64,000 bases of DNA, from assembly GCF_024159085.1 (NCBI RefSeq), contig NZ_JAMZDE010000001.1:124001-188000 (forward strand). The letters run 5' to 3'. The DNA is from Idiomarina rhizosphaerae (lineage in GTDB: Bacteria; Pseudomonadota; Gammaproteobacteria; Enterobacterales; Alteromonadaceae). The translations under genes were made by a program, and so were the position numbers. Each line of letters starts with the position of its first letter. The stretch's first letter is position 1. Below the pieces are notes generated by a model, which was not told the origin of the DNA, searched no databases, and was given only the letters and a program-made list of their open reading frames with translations. Below are positions 8,831 through 19,306 of the stretch, piece by piece.

Positions 8831-9816
8831 TCACGGCTTAATAAATCAATAGCGGCCTGTTGCGGTTCTTTACCTTCATAAAGGACCGCATATATCTGCT
8901 CACAGATGGGCATTTCCACTTCGTTACGCGCAGCTAAAGCAACCACTTCACGGGTATTACGGTAGCCTTCAACCGATTGCCCGATACTCTTCAGCGCTTC
9001 TTCAACCCCTTTACCCTTGCCTAAAGCCATGCCAAAACGGCGGTTACGCGACTGATTGTCGGTACAGGTAAGAATTAAATCACCCAAACCCGCCATACCG
9101 GTAAAGGTTTCGCTTTTTGCGCCTAACTTCAGACCTAACCGGGTGAGTTCAGCCAACCCGCGGGTAATAAGCGCCGTGCGGGCGTTAGCACCAAAGCCAA
9201 TACCGTCGGCCATACCAGCACCAATGGCTATGACATTTTTAACCACGCCCCCCAACTGCACACCAATAAAGTCGTTGTTGGTGTAAACCCGGAAAGAGCG
9301 GTCACAATGCAGAAGCCCGGAAAGCTCTTCGACAAAGGCCTGATCAGTTGACGACATCGAAATGGCAGTAGGTAAGCCTTTAGCCATTTCAATAGCAAAA
9401 GTGGGGCCGGATAACACCGCTAACGGATGCTCGTCGCCCAGAATATCTTCTGCGACTTCGTACAAAAGACGTCCACTGTCCGGCTCTAACCCTTTGGTTG
9501 CCCAGGCAACGCGGGCATGTTCCGCTAACAAAGGTTTTGCCTGCTTCAGCATAGACGAGAACGAGTGGCTGGGAACTACGACCACCACGTTTTTCACGTC
9601 TTTAAGGGCTTCGCCTAAGTCGGCAGTAACCTTTAATGATTCGGGAAACGGGCACGCAGGCAGATATTCTTCGTTTTCATGAGCCGTTTGCATAACGGCA
9701 ACTTTATCGGCATCCCGCCCCCACAAGGTAGTAGGAATACCTTTGCGGGCAAAACAAATAGCAAGGGCGGTCCCGTAAGAGCCCGCCCCTAATACTGTCA
9801 CCTGAGGTGTCTGCAT
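8815..9816 (-). CDS. gpsA: Glycerol-3-phosphate dehydrogenase [NAD(P)+]
   Basis: The 333-residue enzyme reduces dihydroxyacetone phosphate to sn-glycerol 3-phosphate, the backbone for phospholipids. The N-terminal Rossmann motif is [10 protein letters not shown]. The catalytic lysine is in [12 protein letters not shown], and the C-terminal helical domain includes [19 protein letters not shown]. It follows secB by 12 bases in the order rhodanese-secB-gpsA, the conserved operon found in many gammaproteobacteria. It is cytoplasmic. Confidence 0.97.
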   Translation of the reverse strand: MQTPQVTVLGAGSYGTALAICFARKGIPTTLWGRDADKVAVMQTAHENEEYLPACPFPESLKVTADLGEALKDVKNVVVVVPSHSFSSMLKQAKPLLAEHARVAWATKGLEPDSGRLLYEVAEDILGDEHPLAVLSGPTFAIEMAKGLPTAISMSSTDQAFVEELSGLLHCDRSFRVYTNNDFIGVQLGGVVKNVIAIGAGMADGIGFGANARTALITRGLAELTRLGLKLGAKSETFTGMAGLGDLILTCTDNQSRNRRFGMALGKGKGVEEALKSIGQSVEGYRNTREVVALAARNEVEMPICEQIYAVLYEGKEPQQAAIDLLSRERKTE

Positions 9817-9828
9817 TATTGTATCTGC

Positions 9829-10332
9829 TTACGCGTCTGCAGTTTGCTGACCCTGAGCCTGTTCAGCTTGCTGCTGCATATGACGCTGGAAAATCGCATC
9901 AAAGTTAACAGGAGCCAGGTTCAACTGTGGGAAAGTCGCACGGTTAACAAGGTTTGAAACGCACTCACGAGCATAAGGGAACAAAATGTTCGGGCAGAAA
10001 GAACCCAGCATGTGTGCCAGTTGGCCGTCCTGAACTTCTTCACCAATAGTGAAAATACCCGCCTGATGTACTTCACAAAGGAAAGCAACGTCGTCTTCAA
10101 CTTTGTTAGTTGCTGTCAGAGTCAGTACCACTTCGTAAACACCGTCTTCAATTTTTTCGTGTTTAACGTTCAGGTCTAATTTAAGGTCAGGCTTCCATTC
10201 TTTACGGAAAATAGCCGGAGAGCTTGGAGTTTCGAAAGAGATGTCTTTAGCGTAGATACGCTGAATAGCGAATTGTACTTGCTGCTGTTGGTTTTCAGCT
10301 GCTGCGCCGTTTGCTTGCTGTTCTTCAGCCAT
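9829..10332 (-). CDS. secB: Protein-export chaperone SecB
   Basis: SecB is a tetrameric cytoplasmic chaperone that holds preproteins unfolded and hands them to SecA. The 167-residue product has the conserved core [19 protein letters not shown] and the [20 protein letters not shown] block. The Q/A-rich N-terminus (residues 2-18) and the Q-rich C-terminal tail are longer than in E. coli SecB but low in complexity. It is the middle gene of the rhodanese-secB-gpsA operon. Confidence 0.97.
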   Translation of the reverse strand: MAEEQQANGAAAENQQQQVQFAIQRIYAKDISFETPSSPAIFRKEWKPDLKLDLNVKHEKIEDGVYEVVLTLTATNKVEDDVAFLCEVHQAGIFTIGEEVQDGQLAHMLGSFCPNILFPYARECVSNLVNRATFPQLNLAPVNFDAIFQRHMQQQAEQAQGQQTADA

Positions 10333-10374
10333 GATTTTACTTCCTATTCTTTTTTAAGTATTAGACGAATTTTA

Positions 10375-10806
10375 TTATTTTTTCTGCGAAACCGGCAATT
10401 TGGCGCTGCGCCATGTGTTCATACCACCTTGCAGCACAGCAACTTGAGTAAAGCCTTCAGCCGTTAGCTGGCTAACTGCCGATTTTGCCGTCATTCCTGT
10501 TGCACAGACTATCACAATGGGGGCTTCTTTGAACTTTTCAATAGAGGAAAGTTCTTTTTGTTTAATTTTTTCCATCGGTAATGACACCGATCCGTGAATG
10601 TGTCCTTTCTTAAATTCATCCGGACTACGAATATCAACAAAAACGCCATCACCGCGGTTTACCCATACCGTGGCCTCTTGCGGTTCTAAGTTTTTTGTCG
10701 GTGACATAGCCGAGCGAATCGTGGTCACAATCAGCGCGATTAACAGCACGACCCAGATACCACTCATCATCGGGTTGCTTTTGACAAATTCCATAATTTC
10801 TTGCAT
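10375..10806 (-). CDS. Membrane-anchored rhodanese-domain protein (YibN-like)
   Basis: This 143-residue protein has one N-terminal membrane span (residues about 12-32, MMSGIWVVLLIALIVTTI) followed by a complete rhodanese domain. The active-site loop is CATGMTA with the sulfur-accepting cysteine in VIVCATG, and DIRSPDEFKKGHI is the usual N-terminal rhodanese motif. It probably transfers sulfane sulfur at the inner membrane. The partner is unknown. Its location immediately upstream of secB matches yibN of enterobacteria, and it is divergent from gpmI. Confidence 0.9.
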   Translation of the reverse strand: MQEIMEFVKSNPMMSGIWVVLLIALIVTTIRSAMSPTKNLEPQEATVWVNRGDGVFVDIRSPDEFKKGHIHGSVSLPMEKIKQKELSSIEKFKEAPIVIVCATGMTAKSAVSQLTAEGFTQVAVLQGGMNTWRSAKLPVSQKK

Positions 10807-10971
10807 AAGACCTACCAGTATTCGTCGGTAACAGAAAAGAGTTGCGGGTCAAGAGTATACCTGTACAAATCGCAGTTTCCAGAAAAATCTTGGGTGGATG
10901 CGTAACCTCTGGAAATCGAGTAGAATGTTGGCTAATTTCATCTGTGAAAACACCGAGCAATGAGGCCCATT

Positions 10972-12507
10972 ATGACTCCTACGATAAAACCTTTGGTATT
11001 GTTGATTCTGGACGGCTGGGGTTATCGTGAAGATGCCCCCGATAATGCAATAGCCAAAGCGAATACTCCGGTTATGGATCGTTTATGGGAAAAGTACCCG
11101 CATTGTTTGGTAGACGGCTCCGGCGGCGCGGTTGGTTTACCGGACGGCCAGATGGGTAATTCCGAAGTGGGTCATGTTAATTTAGGTGCCGGTCGCATCG
11201 TTTATCAGGACTTCACCCGCATTAGCAAAGCCATTTCTGATCGCAGTTTTTACAGTAACTCTGTACTTTGCGACGCCCTGAAAAAAACCAAAGCAGCTAA
11301 GGGTGCCGTCCATATTATGGGGTTACTCTCTGCCGGCGGTGTTCACAGCCATGAAGACCACCTTATTGCCATGATTGAAATGGCCGTGGAAGAAGGTGCA
11401 GAAGACGTTTACCTACATGCTTTCCTGGATGGTCGTGACACACCACCAAAATCGGCACTGGCTTCCATTGAGCGCTTAGAGGGTTTATTCGCACGCCTGG
11501 GTAAAGGCCGTTTCGCCACCTTAAGTGGTCGCTTCTACGCCATGGACAGAGACAAACGCTGGGAGCGCATTGAACAGTCTTACAAAGCTATTTATCACGG
11601 ACTTTCCGGCAAAACCGCACCCAATGCAACAGACGCGCTGGAAGACGCTTACGAGCGCGGCGAAACCGATGAGTTTGTCACCCCAGTTATTATTGGGCAG
11701 CCAGCACCAGTTGCCGACGGTGATTCCGTATTTTTTATGAACTTCCGTGCTGACCGTGCCCGTGAAATGACTCAAGCCTTTGTCGACAACGACTTCGACG
11801 GTTTTGACCGTGGCTCGCGCGCTGATATCAGTGAATTCGTTATGCTGACCCAATATGCCGATACCTTAGAAGCGCCCAGCGCCTTCCCACCCGAGCCTTT
11901 GAATAATGTACTGGGTGAATGGCTTGCTAAGCATGATAAAACTCAGCTGCGTATTTCCGAGACAGAAAAATACGCACACGTTACTTTCTTTTTCAGCGGC
12001 GGACGCGAGCAGGAATTTGAGGGCGAGAAGCGTGTCCTTATTCCTTCGCCTAAAGTTAAAACCTACGACTTACAACCAGAAATGAGCTCAGAACAACTTA
12101 CCGATGAGTTGGTTGCAGCCATTGAGTCGCAGGCCTTCGACGTTGTTATTTGCAACTACCCTAACGGTGACATGGTTGGACATACTGGTAATTTTGATGC
12201 CGCCGTTAAAGCTTGTGAAGCCGTTGACCACAGTGTCGGACGAGTGGTTTCGGCATTAGAAGCCGTTGGTGGTGAATGTCTGATAACGGCGGACCATGGC
12301 AACGCAGAACAAATGAGTGATGCCACGACCGGGCAGGCACATACCGCACATACGAACGAACTTGTACCTTTCATTTATGTGGGCCGACCGGCTAAAGCCC
12401 AAAATGGACGCTTATCTGACGTTGCCCCAACCATACTGCACTTAATTGGCATGGAGCAACCGGACGAAATGACCGGTACGTCGCTAATGACGTTAGAGCA
12501 GGATTAA
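10972..12507 (+). CDS. gpmI: 2,3-bisphosphoglycerate-independent phosphoglycerate mutase
   Basis: The 511-residue iPGM interconverts 3- and 2-phosphoglycerate in glycolysis and gluconeogenesis. LLILDGWG near the N-terminus binds Mn. The phosphoserine nucleophile lies in [16 protein letters not shown], and HGNAEQM and HTAHTNE carry further metal ligands. I chose the ATG at 10972 because GAGG sits 6 bases upstream. An in-frame ATG at 10960 would add four residues without a better ribosome site. It starts the gpmI-envC-yibQ run, the conserved order. Confidence 0.97.
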   Translation: MTPTIKPLVLLILDGWGYREDAPDNAIAKANTPVMDRLWEKYPHCLVDGSGGAVGLPDGQMGNSEVGHVNLGAGRIVYQDFTRISKAISDRSFYSNSVLCDALKKTKAAKGAVHIMGLLSAGGVHSHEDHLIAMIEMAVEEGAEDVYLHAFLDGRDTPPKSALASIERLEGLFARLGKGRFATLSGRFYAMDRDKRWERIEQSYKAIYHGLSGKTAPNATDALEDAYERGETDEFVTPVIIGQPAPVADGDSVFFMNFRADRAREMTQAFVDNDFDGFDRGSRADISEFVMLTQYADTLEAPSAFPPEPLNNVLGEWLAKHDKTQLRISETEKYAHVTFFFSGGREQEFEGEKRVLIPSPKVKTYDLQPEMSSEQLTDELVAAIESQAFDVVICNYPNGDMVGHTGNFDAAVKACEAVDHSVGRVVSALEAVGGECLITADHGNAEQMSDATTGQAHTAHTNELVPFIYVGRPAKAQNGRLSDVAPTILHLIGMEQPDEMTGTSLMTLEQD

Positions 12508-12510
12508 CTT

Positions 12511-13656
12511 ATGCCAATAAGGCTGTTTTGGGCAATGGCGCTGGGGCTGGTTGTTATCAGCCCCGGTTTAGCGCAGGACTATAGCGAAGATGATAAAGCC
12601 TCAACTCAAGCCGAAATTGCAGCGGTTAAAGAGGAACTGGCTAAACGTTTGCGGGCTATAGAAAAGCGAAGCAGTGCGCTAAACTCAACTGAACGACAAC
12701 TGCGTGATCTGGAAATAAAAACCTCAGAAATAGCCGGTTCTTTGCGCCAAACCGAAACCGAACTTAAAGAAGTTACTGCAGAAATAGCTGACTCAGAACA
12801 ACGCCGCGAAGAGCTTAAGCAAAAACAAAAGCAGCAGATGACACAACTGGAAGATCAGCTGGTTTCCGCTTATATGAACGGTAAACACGACTTTCTGAAA
12901 ATGCTGTTAAACCAACAAGACCCTGGCCAGTTTGAAAGAATGTTGAGCTATTACCAATACATGAATGCCGCCAGAGTTGAAGAGATTGAGGTTATTCGGC
13001 GCACTCAGGAAGAAATTGCCACGCTGACAGAACAACTTAAGCAACAACAAAACGAGTTAGCCAGCTTACAGGCAGAACAAGAAAAACAACGCGCACAACT
13101 GGAGCAGCAGCAACACCGGCAGGAAGAAAAGTTAGCAGAGCTGCAACAGCAGCAACGTAAAGACCGATCCCGGGTGAATCAACTGGAGCAAAGCCGGGAG
13201 CAATTAGAGCAGGTATTAAGTGCCATTGAAACCGCGCTGGCTCAGCAAAAAGACGTTCGCCTGGTTGGCCTGCAGGCAGTAAAGAATCAACTTCGCTGGC
13301 CAAGTGACGGAGACGTGAAACGCTTGTTTGGACAACGCCGCGAAGGTCCGGTTGAATGGAAAGGTGTGCTCATTGAAGGACAAAACGGCCAACCAGTTCG
13401 TTCTATTGCTAACGGCCGCGTGGTATATGCAGACTGGCTGCGAGGCTTTGGTTTAGTCATCGTTATTGACCACGGTGAGAGTTATATGAGCTTATATGGC
13501 CACAACCAGACATTAACAAAAGCGGTTGGCGATAAAGTCCGTAAGGACGAAGAAATTGCACTGATGGGTCAGTCTGGTTCACGTAATAGTGCGGCACTTT
13601 ACTTTGAAATTCGCCATCAGGGGCGTCCACAAAACCCAAGTAACTGGATACGCTAA
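12511..13656 (+). CDS. envC: Murein hydrolase activator EnvC
   Basis: The 381-residue periplasmic protein has a signal peptide (to about GLAQ, residue 22). A long coiled coil rich in Q, E and K (about residues 30-250) is followed by a LytM/M23 domain. The LytM catalytic residues are degraded. The expected HxxxD is replaced (KGVLIEG) and the final HxH motif reads YFEIRH. This is the pattern of EnvC, which activates the amidases AmiA/AmiB at the septum rather than cutting peptidoglycan itself. FtsEX, which regulates EnvC in E. coli, is encoded 3 kb away. It starts 3 bases after gpmI and overlaps yibQ by one base. Confidence 0.93.
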   Translation: MPIRLFWAMALGLVVISPGLAQDYSEDDKASTQAEIAAVKEELAKRLRAIEKRSSALNSTERQLRDLEIKTSEIAGSLRQTETELKEVTAEIADSEQRREELKQKQKQQMTQLEDQLVSAYMNGKHDFLKMLLNQQDPGQFERMLSYYQYMNAARVEEIEVIRRTQEEIATLTEQLKQQQNELASLQAEQEKQRAQLEQQQHRQEEKLAELQQQQRKDRSRVNQLEQSREQLEQVLSAIETALAQQKDVRLVGLQAVKNQLRWPSDGDVKRLFGQRREGPVEWKGVLIEGQNGQPVRSIANGRVVYADWLRGFGLVIVIDHGESYMSLYGHNQTLTKAVGDKVRKDEEIALMGQSGSRNSAALYFEIRHQGRPQNPSNWIR

Positions 13657-14411
13657 TGTTAAGGCTTGTACTTTCTTTGGGTTTACTGGTTTGCCTGATG
13701 ACGCCAGCTTATGCCTCTAAGATAGCCATTGTTATCGATGATATAGGCAATAATAAAAACGATTTAAAAGCAGCTCTGTTACCCGGCAATATCAGTTTCG
13801 CGGTGCTGCCCTATACTCCTTATGCACGCGCTTTCGCCTTACGCGCCCATCATCAGAAGAAACAAATATTACTGCATATGCCAATGGAAGCCGTTGAAAA
13901 TAACCGCCCGGGTCCCGGAGTGGTCACCGCGGATATGAATAATGCGCAAATAAAACTGCAATTGGTTGATGCACTGGACTCTATACCTTACGTTACAGGC
14001 GTCAATAACCATATGGGGAGTAAATTGACCCAGCTACACGTGCCTATGCAGGCGGTGATGGAGACACTGGCGGCGCGTGAACTCTTTTTTCTTGATAGCC
14101 GGACATCTGAGTTCAGCGTTGCAGAACAAATGGCAGGAGAACTTGGTGTACGGACATCACACAGGCATGTGTTTCTTGATAACCAGGTTGATGAGCCGTA
14201 TTTACAGCAGCAATTTGATCAATTGCTGAGTATAGCCAAACGTCAGGGACAAGCCATAGGCATTGGGCATCCGTACCCAGAAACCCTGAGCTTTCTGCAA
14301 AAGCAACTACCACAATTGCAAGAACAAGGTATTGAGTTGGTATTCGTATCTGAGTTAACCACTGTGGCTAACCGCAATGGGTATCTTCTTCCAGTGACGT
14401 CAGCAAAATAA
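13656..14411 (+). CDS. Divergent polysaccharide deacetylase family protein (YibQ)
   Basis: The 251-residue exported protein (signal peptide ending near AYAS) belongs to the divergent polysaccharide deacetylase family formerly called DUF610. IAIVIDDIGNN has the paired aspartates. HMPMEA, NNHMGS and FLDSRTS follow at the expected spacings, and AIGIGHPYPETL lies near the C-terminus. The TAA of envC overlaps its ATG (TAATG), indicating translational coupling. Its substrate is not established, and a role in cell envelope maintenance is inferred from the gpmI-envC-yibQ operon. Its last 44 bases overlap the convergent gene at 14368. Confidence 0.88.
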   Translation: MLRLVLSLGLLVCLMTPAYASKIAIVIDDIGNNKNDLKAALLPGNISFAVLPYTPYARAFALRAHHQKKQILLHMPMEAVENNRPGPGVVTADMNNAQIKLQLVDALDSIPYVTGVNNHMGSKLTQLHVPMQAVMETLAARELFFLDSRTSEFSVAEQMAGELGVRTSHRHVFLDNQVDEPYLQQQFDQLLSIAKRQGQAIGIGHPYPETLSFLQKQLPQLQEQGIELVFVSELTTVANRNGYLLPVTSAK

Positions 14412-14625
14412 GCGCCTGTTCGCGAGTTTCGCCACAGACGTAATCCTCTGCAGTGAACTCACCACACACTTTCGGCCGCTCTGGCTGCCCGAATAAACGA
14501 CACAAATTATCATCATCGAGTTGAACACAACGCACACCCGCCGGTTTGCCGTTAGGCATACCGGGGATGGGAGAACTAATTGAGGGGGCTATGCAGCAAG
14601 CACCGCAACCAATGTGGCACTTCAT
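14368..14625 (-). CDS. YkgJ/UPF0153-type cysteine-rich protein
   Basis: This 85-residue protein has the CxxxCxxCC cluster at the start (CHIGCGACC) plus downstream cysteines in VRCVQLDD, NLCRLFG, PKVCGEF and YVCGE. That is the layout of the small zinc- or iron-binding YkgJ/UPF0153 family. Its biochemical role is not known. Its ATG directly abuts the stop codon of rpoH, so it is probably co-transcribed with rpoH. Its 3' end overlaps the end of yibQ by 44 bases on the opposite strand. Confidence 0.85.
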   Translation of the reverse strand: MKCHIGCGACCIAPSISSPIPGMPNGKPAGVRCVQLDDDNLCRLFGQPERPKVCGEFTAEDYVCGETREQALILLTSLEEDTHCG

Positions 14626-15486
14626 TTAGCTCATTGCGAGACGAAGCTTCTTCATCGCATTTTGTTCAAGTTGGCGAACACGCTCTGCTGAAACTTCGTA
14701 TTTTGCTGCCAAGTCATGCAGCGTCGTTTTGTCTTCCGATAACCAGCGAGACTGGACGATATCCTGACTACGTTCGTCTAAGTGACTCATTGCACCCAGC
14801 AGTTTCTGCTGAGTATGGCTTTCGTAGTCTTCGGCTTCAATTTCTGCGGCTAAGTCGGAACGCTTGTCTTCCAGATACATCGCCGGAGAATAGGCACTGC
14901 CCTCTTTCGAGTCATCGTCGTCTGAACTCAGTTCAAACGCCTGATCGTGGGCGCTCATGCGAGTTTCCATTTCCAGCACTTCTTTAGTACTGACACCAAG
15001 CTCGTTAGCTACCGTTTCAACTTCTTTCTGGCTAAACCAACCTAAACGCTTTTTCATTTTACGCAGGTTAAAGAACAACTTACGCTGTGCTTTAGTGGTT
15101 GCCACTTTAACAACGCGCCAGTTACGCAGCACGTATTCATGAATTTCTGCTTTTATCCAGTGAACAGCAAAAGACACCAGACGCACACCAACTGATGGGT
15201 CAAAGCGTTTCACGGCCTTCATTAGGCCAATATTGCCTTCCTGAATTAAATCGGCTTGCGGCAGACCATAACCCGAATAACTACGAGCTACGTGTACCAC
15301 AAAACGGAGATGCGACATGATGAGTTCTTTCGCTGCATCAAGGTCACTGTTCTCGTATAATCTTGTTGCCAACGCCTTTTCTTTTTCGGCGGTGAGCATA
15401 GGAATACGGTTGACTGACTGAATATAGCCGTCGAGTCCTGCCCCTTGGGGAACCGATAATGCCATAGTGTTTAATTCAGTGCTCAT
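14626..15486 (-). CDS. rpoH: Heat-shock sigma factor sigma-32
   Basis: The 286-residue sigma factor directs RNA polymerase to heat-shock promoters. Region 2 contains [18 protein letters not shown]. The RpoH box, diagnostic for this subgroup, reads QRKLFFNLR. Region 4 ends with the helix-turn-helix [20 protein letters not shown]. Length matches E. coli RpoH (284). It lies downstream of ftsX as in E. coli (ftsY-ftsE-ftsX-rpoH), with a 143-base gap before it that should hold its own promoters. I did not assign individual promoter elements. Confidence 0.97.
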   Translation of the reverse strand: MSTELNTMALSVPQGAGLDGYIQSVNRIPMLTAEKEKALATRLYENSDLDAAKELIMSHLRFVVHVARSYSGYGLPQADLIQEGNIGLMKAVKRFDPSVGVRLVSFAVHWIKAEIHEYVLRNWRVVKVATTKAQRKLFFNLRKMKKRLGWFSQKEVETVANELGVSTKEVLEMETRMSAHDQAFELSSDDDDSKEGSAYSPAMYLEDKRSDLAAEIEAEDYESHTQQKLLGAMSHLDERSQDIVQSRWLSEDKTTLHDLAAKYEVSAERVRQLEQNAMKKLRLAMS

Positions 15487-15629
15487 TTAACAACCTCTAC
15501 TTAAAATACCGACTTAATTACTGCTTTCAGTCAGCTTTTAAGACCCTTTTTGAGTCTAAAAGTTCCATTATGATCATTGCAGATCAGGTAATTCAGTATA
15601 ACTAAGCCTATGGCTTTCGCAACCCCATT

Positions 15630-16619
15630 TTATTCAGGTTCTATGCTTTGTATATGACGTCTTACAGCTAAGTAAGAACCTGCTAAACCTAATCCTACAG
15701 CGACCAACCATATAATCAATAGCTCGCCTAACGTCAGACCATTTAATTGGAAAGGCGTTTCGTAAAGTTCAGTTAAATCTACTACGGCACTCTCGACCCA
15801 CCAGATCAGTAAAGCGGTTGCCAACCAGGCAACCAGTCCGCCAATAATTCCGTACCAGACACCGGTGTATAAAAAAGGACGCTGAATAAACGCGTTAGTC
15901 GCGCCAACCAGTTTCATCACCATAATTTCGTCACGCTTGGACAGTATATTTAACCGAATCGTGTTCCCTACAATAAGCACCACCGACAAACACAGCACCA
16001 CGGCCAGCGCTCCGAGAATATCTTCAATTAAATTAAGAATTCCCTGTAGTCGGTTAAGCCATTCCAGGTCCATTTTCGCGTAAGCGACTTCGCGTTGTTT
16101 TTCCAGCCGGTTGAGCAATTCCTCGGCTCGCTGCGGTGAGCGATGCGACTCAGCCGGAATAACGACCAACACGTCCGGCAGCGGGTTTGACGAGAGGTAA
16201 TCCAGTGTTTCACCAAAGCCCGACTCTTTCTTGAACTCTTCCAATCCCTGCTCTTTGGGAATAAGACGCACTGACTCAACACCTTCGGAGAGCTCCGTTT
16301 GCGTCTTTAATGTGTCGACTTCAGATTGCTGCAGATCCTTCCTTAAAAACAAGGTAACTTCAGAGGCTTCCTGCCAGTTATCGGCAATACTGGTGGTATT
16401 TTTGACTAACACGTAAAGCGATGACGGTAACGTCAGGCTCAGCCCCAGTACCGCCATGGTCATAAAAGAAGCAAAAGGGTTACGCCACAATTCGCCTAAA
16501 CTGGCAATGGCCTGCTGGGCATGATGCACAGGAACCATAATGAGTCGACGCCACCAGGGTAAGCGGCCGCGATTACTGGCACCTTTTTCAATGCTGCGGT
16601 TACGGAACAATAAACTCAT
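15630..16619 (-). CDS. ftsX: Cell division ABC transporter permease FtsX
   Basis: The 329-residue inner membrane protein has four expected membrane spans: about residues 50-70, then after the periplasmic domain IEDILGALAVVLCLSVVLIV, GVWYGIIGGLVAWLATALLI and GELLIIWLVAVGLGLAGSYL. The large periplasmic loop (about 75-200) is the part that contacts EnvC in E. coli. With FtsE it couples cytoplasmic ATP hydrolysis to peptidoglycan hydrolase activation at the septum. It overlaps ftsE by 4 bases, which points to translational coupling. Confidence 0.95.
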   Translation of the reverse strand: MSLLFRNRSIEKGASNRGRLPWWRRLIMVPVHHAQQAIASLGELWRNPFASFMTMAVLGLSLTLPSSLYVLVKNTTSIADNWQEASEVTLFLRKDLQQSEVDTLKTQTELSEGVESVRLIPKEQGLEEFKKESGFGETLDYLSSNPLPDVLVVIPAESHRSPQRAEELLNRLEKQREVAYAKMDLEWLNRLQGILNLIEDILGALAVVLCLSVVLIVGNTIRLNILSKRDEIMVMKLVGATNAFIQRPFLYTGVWYGIIGGLVAWLATALLIWWVESAVVDLTELYETPFQLNGLTLGELLIIWLVAVGLGLAGSYLAVRRHIQSIEPE

Positions 16620-17293
16620 AGTTCACTGTCCTCCAGCCCATCGTTAATCATACGCCCGTCTTTTAAAGTTAACGTACGGTAGCGTAAGCGCGCAATAAGA
16701 CCTAAATCGTGGGTGGCAATGAGGACAGCAACACCGACTTTATTAAATTCTTCAAACAGCCGAATAATTTCCATCGACAGCTTAGGATCGAGGTTACCGG
16801 TGGGCTCATCGGCCAGTAGCAACGGTGGCTTGGTCACAATAGCGCGGGCAATACCCACTCGTTGCTGCTCACCACCGGATAACATTTTCGGATAGTGTTT
16901 TACTTTGTCGGCTATACCCACTTTCTCCAATGCAGCCACGACACGCTTGCGCGCTTCCTGAACACTGTAGCCTTCAATAATCAGCGGCAATGCGACGTTA
17001 TCGAACACGGTTTTATCCATGAGCAGGCGGTGATCCTGAAAAATCATGCCAATATCGCGGCGCACATAAGGCACTTGCGAAGGCTTAATTTTTCGCAGGT
17101 CATGTCCGTTAATCAGCACCCGGCCTGCGGTTGGTCTTTCCATTAAACTGATGAGTTTGAGCAAGGTACTTTTACCCGCACCGGAATGACCCGTTAAAAA
17201 AGCCATTTCACCGGGCTCTACGTGGAAGTCGACATGGCTTAGCGCCTGATGGCCTCCACGATAGGTTTTACTGACTTGCTCAAAGCGGATCAT
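16616..17293 (-). CDS. ftsE: Cell division ATP-binding protein FtsE
   Basis: This is a 225-residue ABC ATPase. Walker A is GHSGAGKST, the Q-loop is FQDHRLL, the signature is LSGGEQQR, Walker B is [12 protein letters not shown], and the H-loop is ATHD. It partners FtsX in the divisome. The gene starts 2 bases after ftsY and overlaps ftsX, so ftsY-ftsE-ftsX is a tight operon. Confidence 0.97.
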   Translation of the reverse strand: MIRFEQVSKTYRGGHQALSHVDFHVEPGEMAFLTGHSGAGKSTLLKLISLMERPTAGRVLINGHDLRKIKPSQVPYVRRDIGMIFQDHRLLMDKTVFDNVALPLIIEGYSVQEARKRVVAALEKVGIADKVKHYPKMLSGGEQQRVGIARAIVTKPPLLLADEPTGNLDPKLSMEIIRLFEEFNKVGVAVLIATHDLGLIARLRYRTLTLKDGRMINDGLEDSEL

Positions 17294-17295
17294 GA

Positions 17296-18621
17296 TTAAC
17301 TCGCTGTTGTCTGTTCTGATTCGTCTACGTTACGGTCAAATAGCGCCGCGATAAAGTCTTTTGCCACAAAAGGCCGTAAATCTTCTAAGCTTTCGCCCAC
17401 CCCAATATAGCGGATAGGAATAGCGAACTGGTCTGCGACCGCGAAAATCACCCCGCCTTTTGCGGTGCCGTCGAGCTTAGTCATCACAATACCCGAAACG
17501 CCCACAGCCTCGGTAAAGAGTTTTGCCTGACTAATAGCATTCTGTCCGGTACCAGCGTCAAGCGTCAGCATCACTTCGTGCGGCGCTTCCGGATCCAGCT
17601 TTTTCATTACCCGAACCAGCTTTTTCAGCTCTTCCATTAGATTGGCTTTATTTTGCAGGCGTCCTGCGGTGTCCGCAATAAGCACATCAACGTCACGTGC
17701 TTTAGCGGCCTGCAGCGCGTCATAAAGAACCGAGGCACTGTCGGCTCCGGTATGTTGAGCAATAACCGGAATGTCGTTACGCTCGCCCCAAACCTGCAGC
17801 TGTTCTACTGCCGCCGCACGGAAAGTATCTCCGGCAGCCAGCATTACCGACTTACCTTCGGCTTTAAATTGTTTAGCCAGCTTACCAATAGTGGTGGTTT
17901 TGCCCACACCGTTTACGCCGGTCATTAGAATCACATAAGGAGAATCAGATTCCGGTATTTCCAGGCGTTTATCGACTGGCTTTAAAATCTCAGCTAATTG
18001 CTCTTGTAACAAATCATACAAAGCTTCCGCGTCTTTTAACTGCTTGCGGTCGGCTTGTTTCGTCAGATTATCAATAATTTTGGTGGTGGTTGCTACACCC
18101 AGGTCTGCCATTAATAGCTGAGTTTCGAGTTCTTCAAACAGGTCGTCATCAATTTTCTTACCGCGGAATACACCAATAAGACCTGAACCGATAGAACCGG
18201 AAGTTCTGCGTAAACCTTGAGTCAGACGTGCCCAGAAACCTTTCTTTTCACCTTTCTCTTTCGGTGCGACTTCAGTTGGTTCTGGCTTATGTTCTGGCTG
18301 AGGCTGAGGCTGAGGCTCTGGTTCAACTACTGACTCAGGCTCGGTGATCACTTCCGGTTGAGCTGCTTCTTTCGCTTCCGGAGCAGTTTTTGCCGCATGC
18401 GATTCAGCAGTAACTTGCGCACAGTCCTCAACTGCACTGGGCAATTCTTCGCGTGTCTCGGTTCTTTCTGGTTTCGGCTCTTCCTGAGGCTTAGATTCAG
18501 GCTCAACTTCTGATTCAGGCTCTGGCTGCTCCTGTTCTTCGACTACCGTCTCTTCTTTCTTTTCTTCGGCCTCAGGCGCCTTTTCATTACGCTTTTTCTT
18601 AAACAGCGAAAACATCGACAT
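17296..18621 (-). CDS. ftsY: Signal recognition particle receptor FtsY
   Basis: The 441-residue GTPase docks SRP-ribosome complexes at the inner membrane. Residues 1 to about 125 form a very acidic A domain rich in E, P and K with PEPQPQPQPE-type repeats. The N domain follows (KKGFWARLTQGLRRTSGSIG), then the G domain with P-loop GVNGVGKTTTIGKL, DTAGRLQNK and the TKLDGTAKGG specificity motif. The expanded acidic A domain is consistent with a salt-tolerant marine proteome. It is the first gene of ftsY-ftsE-ftsX and divergent from rsmD, as in E. coli. Confidence 0.97.
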   Translation of the reverse strand: MSMFSLFKKKRNEKAPEAEEKKEETVVEEQEQPEPESEVEPESKPQEEPKPERTETREELPSAVEDCAQVTAESHAAKTAPEAKEAAQPEVITEPESVVEPEPQPQPQPEHKPEPTEVAPKEKGEKKGFWARLTQGLRRTSGSIGSGLIGVFRGKKIDDDLFEELETQLLMADLGVATTTKIIDNLTKQADRKQLKDAEALYDLLQEQLAEILKPVDKRLEIPESDSPYVILMTGVNGVGKTTTIGKLAKQFKAEGKSVMLAAGDTFRAAAVEQLQVWGERNDIPVIAQHTGADSASVLYDALQAAKARDVDVLIADTAGRLQNKANLMEELKKLVRVMKKLDPEAPHEVMLTLDAGTGQNAISQAKLFTEAVGVSGIVMTKLDGTAKGGVIFAVADQFAIPIRYIGVGESLEDLRPFVAKDFIAALFDRNVDESEQTTAS

Positions 18622-18724
18622 ATTGGTTTCCTTGGAACTGACACGCAGGAATCGTTAAACTATAGGCTTTAGTTTACCATGCTGTTAACAAACTGACGAC
18701 GGTCTGAATAAAGGAAGCCACAGA

Positions 18725-19306
18725 GTGAAACAAAAACGCCAGACAAGCGCCAGCGGCGACTATCGGATTATTGGCGGACAATGGCGCGGTCGTCGCCTTC
18801 CCGTTGCCGACAGCCCGGGTTTACGTCCCACCACGGACCGCGTACGCGAAACTCTGTTTAACTGGCTGCAGTGGGACATTACCGACGCCCGGGTGCTGGA
18901 CTTATATGCCGGCAGTGGAAGCTTAGGCTTCGAGGCTGCGTCGCGTGGAGCGGCTCAGGTGACTCTGATAGAGGCCGTAAAAGCGGTCAGCCAGCAGTTA
19001 CAGAACAATATTAGCTTATTAAACAGCGAGCGCATTGAGGTTGTTACCCATAACGCACTCGACTGGCTGCAAACTCAAGCCGCTGAAGCCTACGACATTG
19101 TTTTTATTGACCCGCCGTTTCGCGAAGGTCTGGCTGATAAAACATTAAAGCTGCTGGATGAAAATAACTGGCTGACAGTCGACAATCAGGTATATCTGGA
19201 AACAGAAAAAGAGTGGCCATTGAAATTACCGGCCAACTGGCGTGTGACCAAAGAGAAAACTCACGGACAAGTTTGCTTTCGCTTACTGACTAAGGACATA
19301 GAATGA
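18725..19306 (+). CDS. rsmD: 16S rRNA (guanine966-N2)-methyltransferase
   Basis: The 193-residue SAM-dependent methyltransferase modifies G966 of 16S rRNA. IIGGQWRGRRLP and RPTTDRVRETLFNWL are the typical N-terminal blocks. LDLYAGSGSLGFEAASRG is the SAM-binding motif I, and VFIDPPF is the catalytic DPPF-type motif of N2-guanine methylases. It is divergent from ftsY, the conserved arrangement. It overlaps the following DUF1145 gene by 4 bases. Confidence 0.96.
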   Translation: MKQKRQTSASGDYRIIGGQWRGRRLPVADSPGLRPTTDRVRETLFNWLQWDITDARVLDLYAGSGSLGFEAASRGAAQVTLIEAVKAVSQQLQNNISLLNSERIEVVTHNALDWLQTQAAEAYDIVFIDPPFREGLADKTLKLLDENNWLTVDNQVYLETEKEWPLKLPANWRVTKEKTHGQVCFRLLTKDIE